Assembly (NCBI GenBank): GCA_034189035.1
Contig: JAXHVA010000099.1
Span: forward strand, 1-14,845
Length of the DNA stretch: 14,845 nucleotides
Reading direction: 5' to 3'
Origin: JAUXFK01 sp034189035
GTDB taxonomy: Bacteria > Desulfobacterota > UBA8473
The stretch's first letter is position 1. Every line of letters begins with the position of its first letter. The notes beneath the pieces are model-generated. The model did not search any database, was not told where the DNA came from, and was given only the letters and a program-made list of their open reading frames with translations. The position numbers and the translations under genes are program-made. Shown here piece by piece: positions 13,980 through 14,845 of the stretch.

Positions 13980-14423
13980 TTACTCATCCAGCGCCATTCG
14001 TTTCAGAGCCGGCGGCATTGGATATCTATTTTCAGCGATCAATACCTCTCTTTCCAAGACACGCTCATTGGAATTAAAGCCAAAAATTCGAGCTGTTACA
14101 ATCCCAACATCGGTAAGTGGTTTGATAATAGCCCCTTCTAAATGAAAATGATCCCTCCATTGGTCCTTGCGGGGATTGAAGAACAGGATGAACTCATCAG
14201 GGCGTACAAGAGAACCTAAGTCAGTTCCCTTCCGGCGGTTGCAAAAGAAGCACACAAACGCCAAATTATCTCTCTTTGTAATACCGCCGTGTTTCAAGCT
14301 TATTATATGATCAACCTCGCAGCCAAAAAATGTATCGTCTTCGTGGATCAGACAATACTCACACAGGAAGTCGGCCCGAGTCGCAATCGCTTCCCTAAGA
14401 TGTCGGCTAATAGAGCTACTCAT
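13980..14423 (-). CDS. HNH endonuclease
   Basis: The 147-residue protein has a complete zinc-bound HNH nuclease core: CEYC (21-24), CEVDHIISLKHGG (35-47) with D38-H39 as the metal/catalytic pair, N53, and CFFCN (58-62). C21, C24, C58 and C61 should hold the zinc. The C-terminal half (FILFFNPRKDQWRDHF ... HLEGAIIKPLTDVGIVTARI ... ERVLEREVLI) is characteristic of a small conserved HNH subfamily, which I recall chiefly from cyanobacteria and other environmental bacteria. ATG 14423 overlaps the stop of the upstream 80-aa gene by 8 nt (ATGAGTAG), so the two are translationally coupled; a GTG at 14444 would lie inside that gene. No methylase is next to it. The biological target is unknown. Confidence 0.88.
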   Translation of the reverse strand: MSSSISRHLREAIATRADFLCEYCLIHEDDTFFGCEVDHIISLKHGGITKRDNLAFVCFFCNRRKGTDLGSLVRPDEFILFFNPRKDQWRDHFHLEGAIIKPLTDVGIVTARIFGFNSNERVLEREVLIAENRYPMPPALKRMALDE

Positions 14424-14658
14424 TACCAATATACCGGCGTGCACGTGCTTTTGCCAGCCTCATCAAATGCTCTAATTGCATATAGTGGTCTAACTCTGAC
14501 TTTTCATCAAGTGTAAGGCCGCTCATTTTTTCTCTTTCAATTAAGTCTGCCACACGTTTTTTTGATGCTTCAGAAGGCTGGAATGCTATAACAGCGCCTG
14601 GGCTAGTTCCAGCCGCAATAAAGTCAATGACCTCTTCATATGCCCTCATTGTGTTCAT
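14416..14658 (-). CDS. Small conserved protein paired with the HNH endonuclease
   Basis: The 80-residue protein reads MNTMRAYEEVIDFIAAGTSP, GAVIAFQPSEASKKRVADLI, EREKMSGLTLDEKSELDHYM, QLEHLMRLAKARARRYIGNE. It is all-helical and charged, with no enzyme motif. I recall near-identical partners upstream of this HNH subfamily in other bacteria, so the pair appears to be a conserved unit; whether it is antitoxin-like or an accessory subunit is unknown. ATG 14658 is chosen because GAGGTG lies 5 nt upstream; an in-frame ATG at 14700 would add 14 residues that look unrelated. Its stop overlaps the nuclease start. Confidence 0.82.
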   Translation of the reverse strand: MNTMRAYEEVIDFIAAGTSPGAVIAFQPSEASKKRVADLIEREKMSGLTLDEKSELDHYMQLEHLMRLAKARARRYIGNE

Positions 14659-14845
14659 TGCACACCTCATAATATGTTTAGAACTCTCCCAACCCCACAC
14701 GGAATGAATAACAAGTCAATATCCAACAGCGATTTTCGCACCGCTACTGAATGAATAGTTCGCCGAAATCCTGTTCTAGTCAATACAACAATAATGAATT
14801 AAAAAACAAGCAGTTAGCAACGCCTACATCGTTCAAGACAGGCTT
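14659..14845. other. Region upstream of the HNH pair
   Basis: No gene is visible to the right edge. On the minus strand two TTGACT hexamers are each followed by TATTCATTC at different spacings, which may mark the promoter of the pair, but no well spaced -10 can be fixed. Confidence 0.3.

Noticed and set aside
12840..14000. CRISPR array next to cas6
   Set aside because: I looked for regularly spaced direct repeats around the cas6 remnant and across the window and found none.

Overview
The window is AT-rich and reads as accessory-flavoured chromosome of an anaerobic, low-GC bacterium. Family content (DUF362 protein with a C-terminal double ferredoxin, creatininase-family amidohydrolase, a DUF4911 remnant, a selenocysteine-containing peroxiredoxin, a PF10040-type cas6) suggests Desulfobacterota (Deltaproteobacteria) or a relative. 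This is an inference from gene families; there is no rRNA or other taxonomic marker here.

Layout. (1) 1-2679: the tail of a probable transposase on +, then a two-gene minus-strand operon: a fused double HAD phosphatase, then a DUF362/ferredoxin protein one nucleotide downstream, closed by an intrinsic terminator. (2) 2711-3571: a divergent creatininase-family hydrolase behind a good sigma-70-type promoter. (3) 3572-5643: about 2 kb with no intact gene. It is a graveyard of decayed genes: a DUF4911 protein without a start codon, the N-terminal domain of a tyrosine recombinase, a broken MFS transporter, and an antitoxin/ParE-toxin pair with an internal amber codon. Two families of imperfect direct repeats lie among and around them. 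(4) 5656-6246: pyrE. (5) 6286-8717, minus strand: 6-phosphogluconolactonase, a peroxiredoxin and a nitroreductase. The peroxiredoxin frame is interrupted by TGA exactly at the peroxidatic cysteine, so it is best read as a selenoprotein (U47-x-x-C50) with a SECIS-like hairpin just downstream; an ordinary annotation would truncate it. (6) 8721-10585: a small secreted or lipoprotein gene between two gene-poor stretches, preceded by a near-perfect 24-bp inverted repeat. (7) 10586-12877: a 763-residue, largely helical cytoplasmic protein that I do not recognise. (8) 12840-13847, minus: a cas6 gene broken by two frameshifts, with no CRISPR array and no other cas gene in the window. (9) 13980-14658, minus: a translationally coupled pair, an 80-aa protein and an HNH endonuclease.

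The genes are mostly independent units. The functional links that can be argued are the HAD/DUF362 operon, the redox-stress neighbourhood (selenoperoxiredoxin and nitroreductase on one strand, with 6-phosphogluconolactonase, an NADPH-pathway enzyme, beside them), and the HNH pair. The best candidates for something under-described are the selenoperoxiredoxin, the 763-aa orphan, the HNH-associated pair, and the repeat-bounded decay island.
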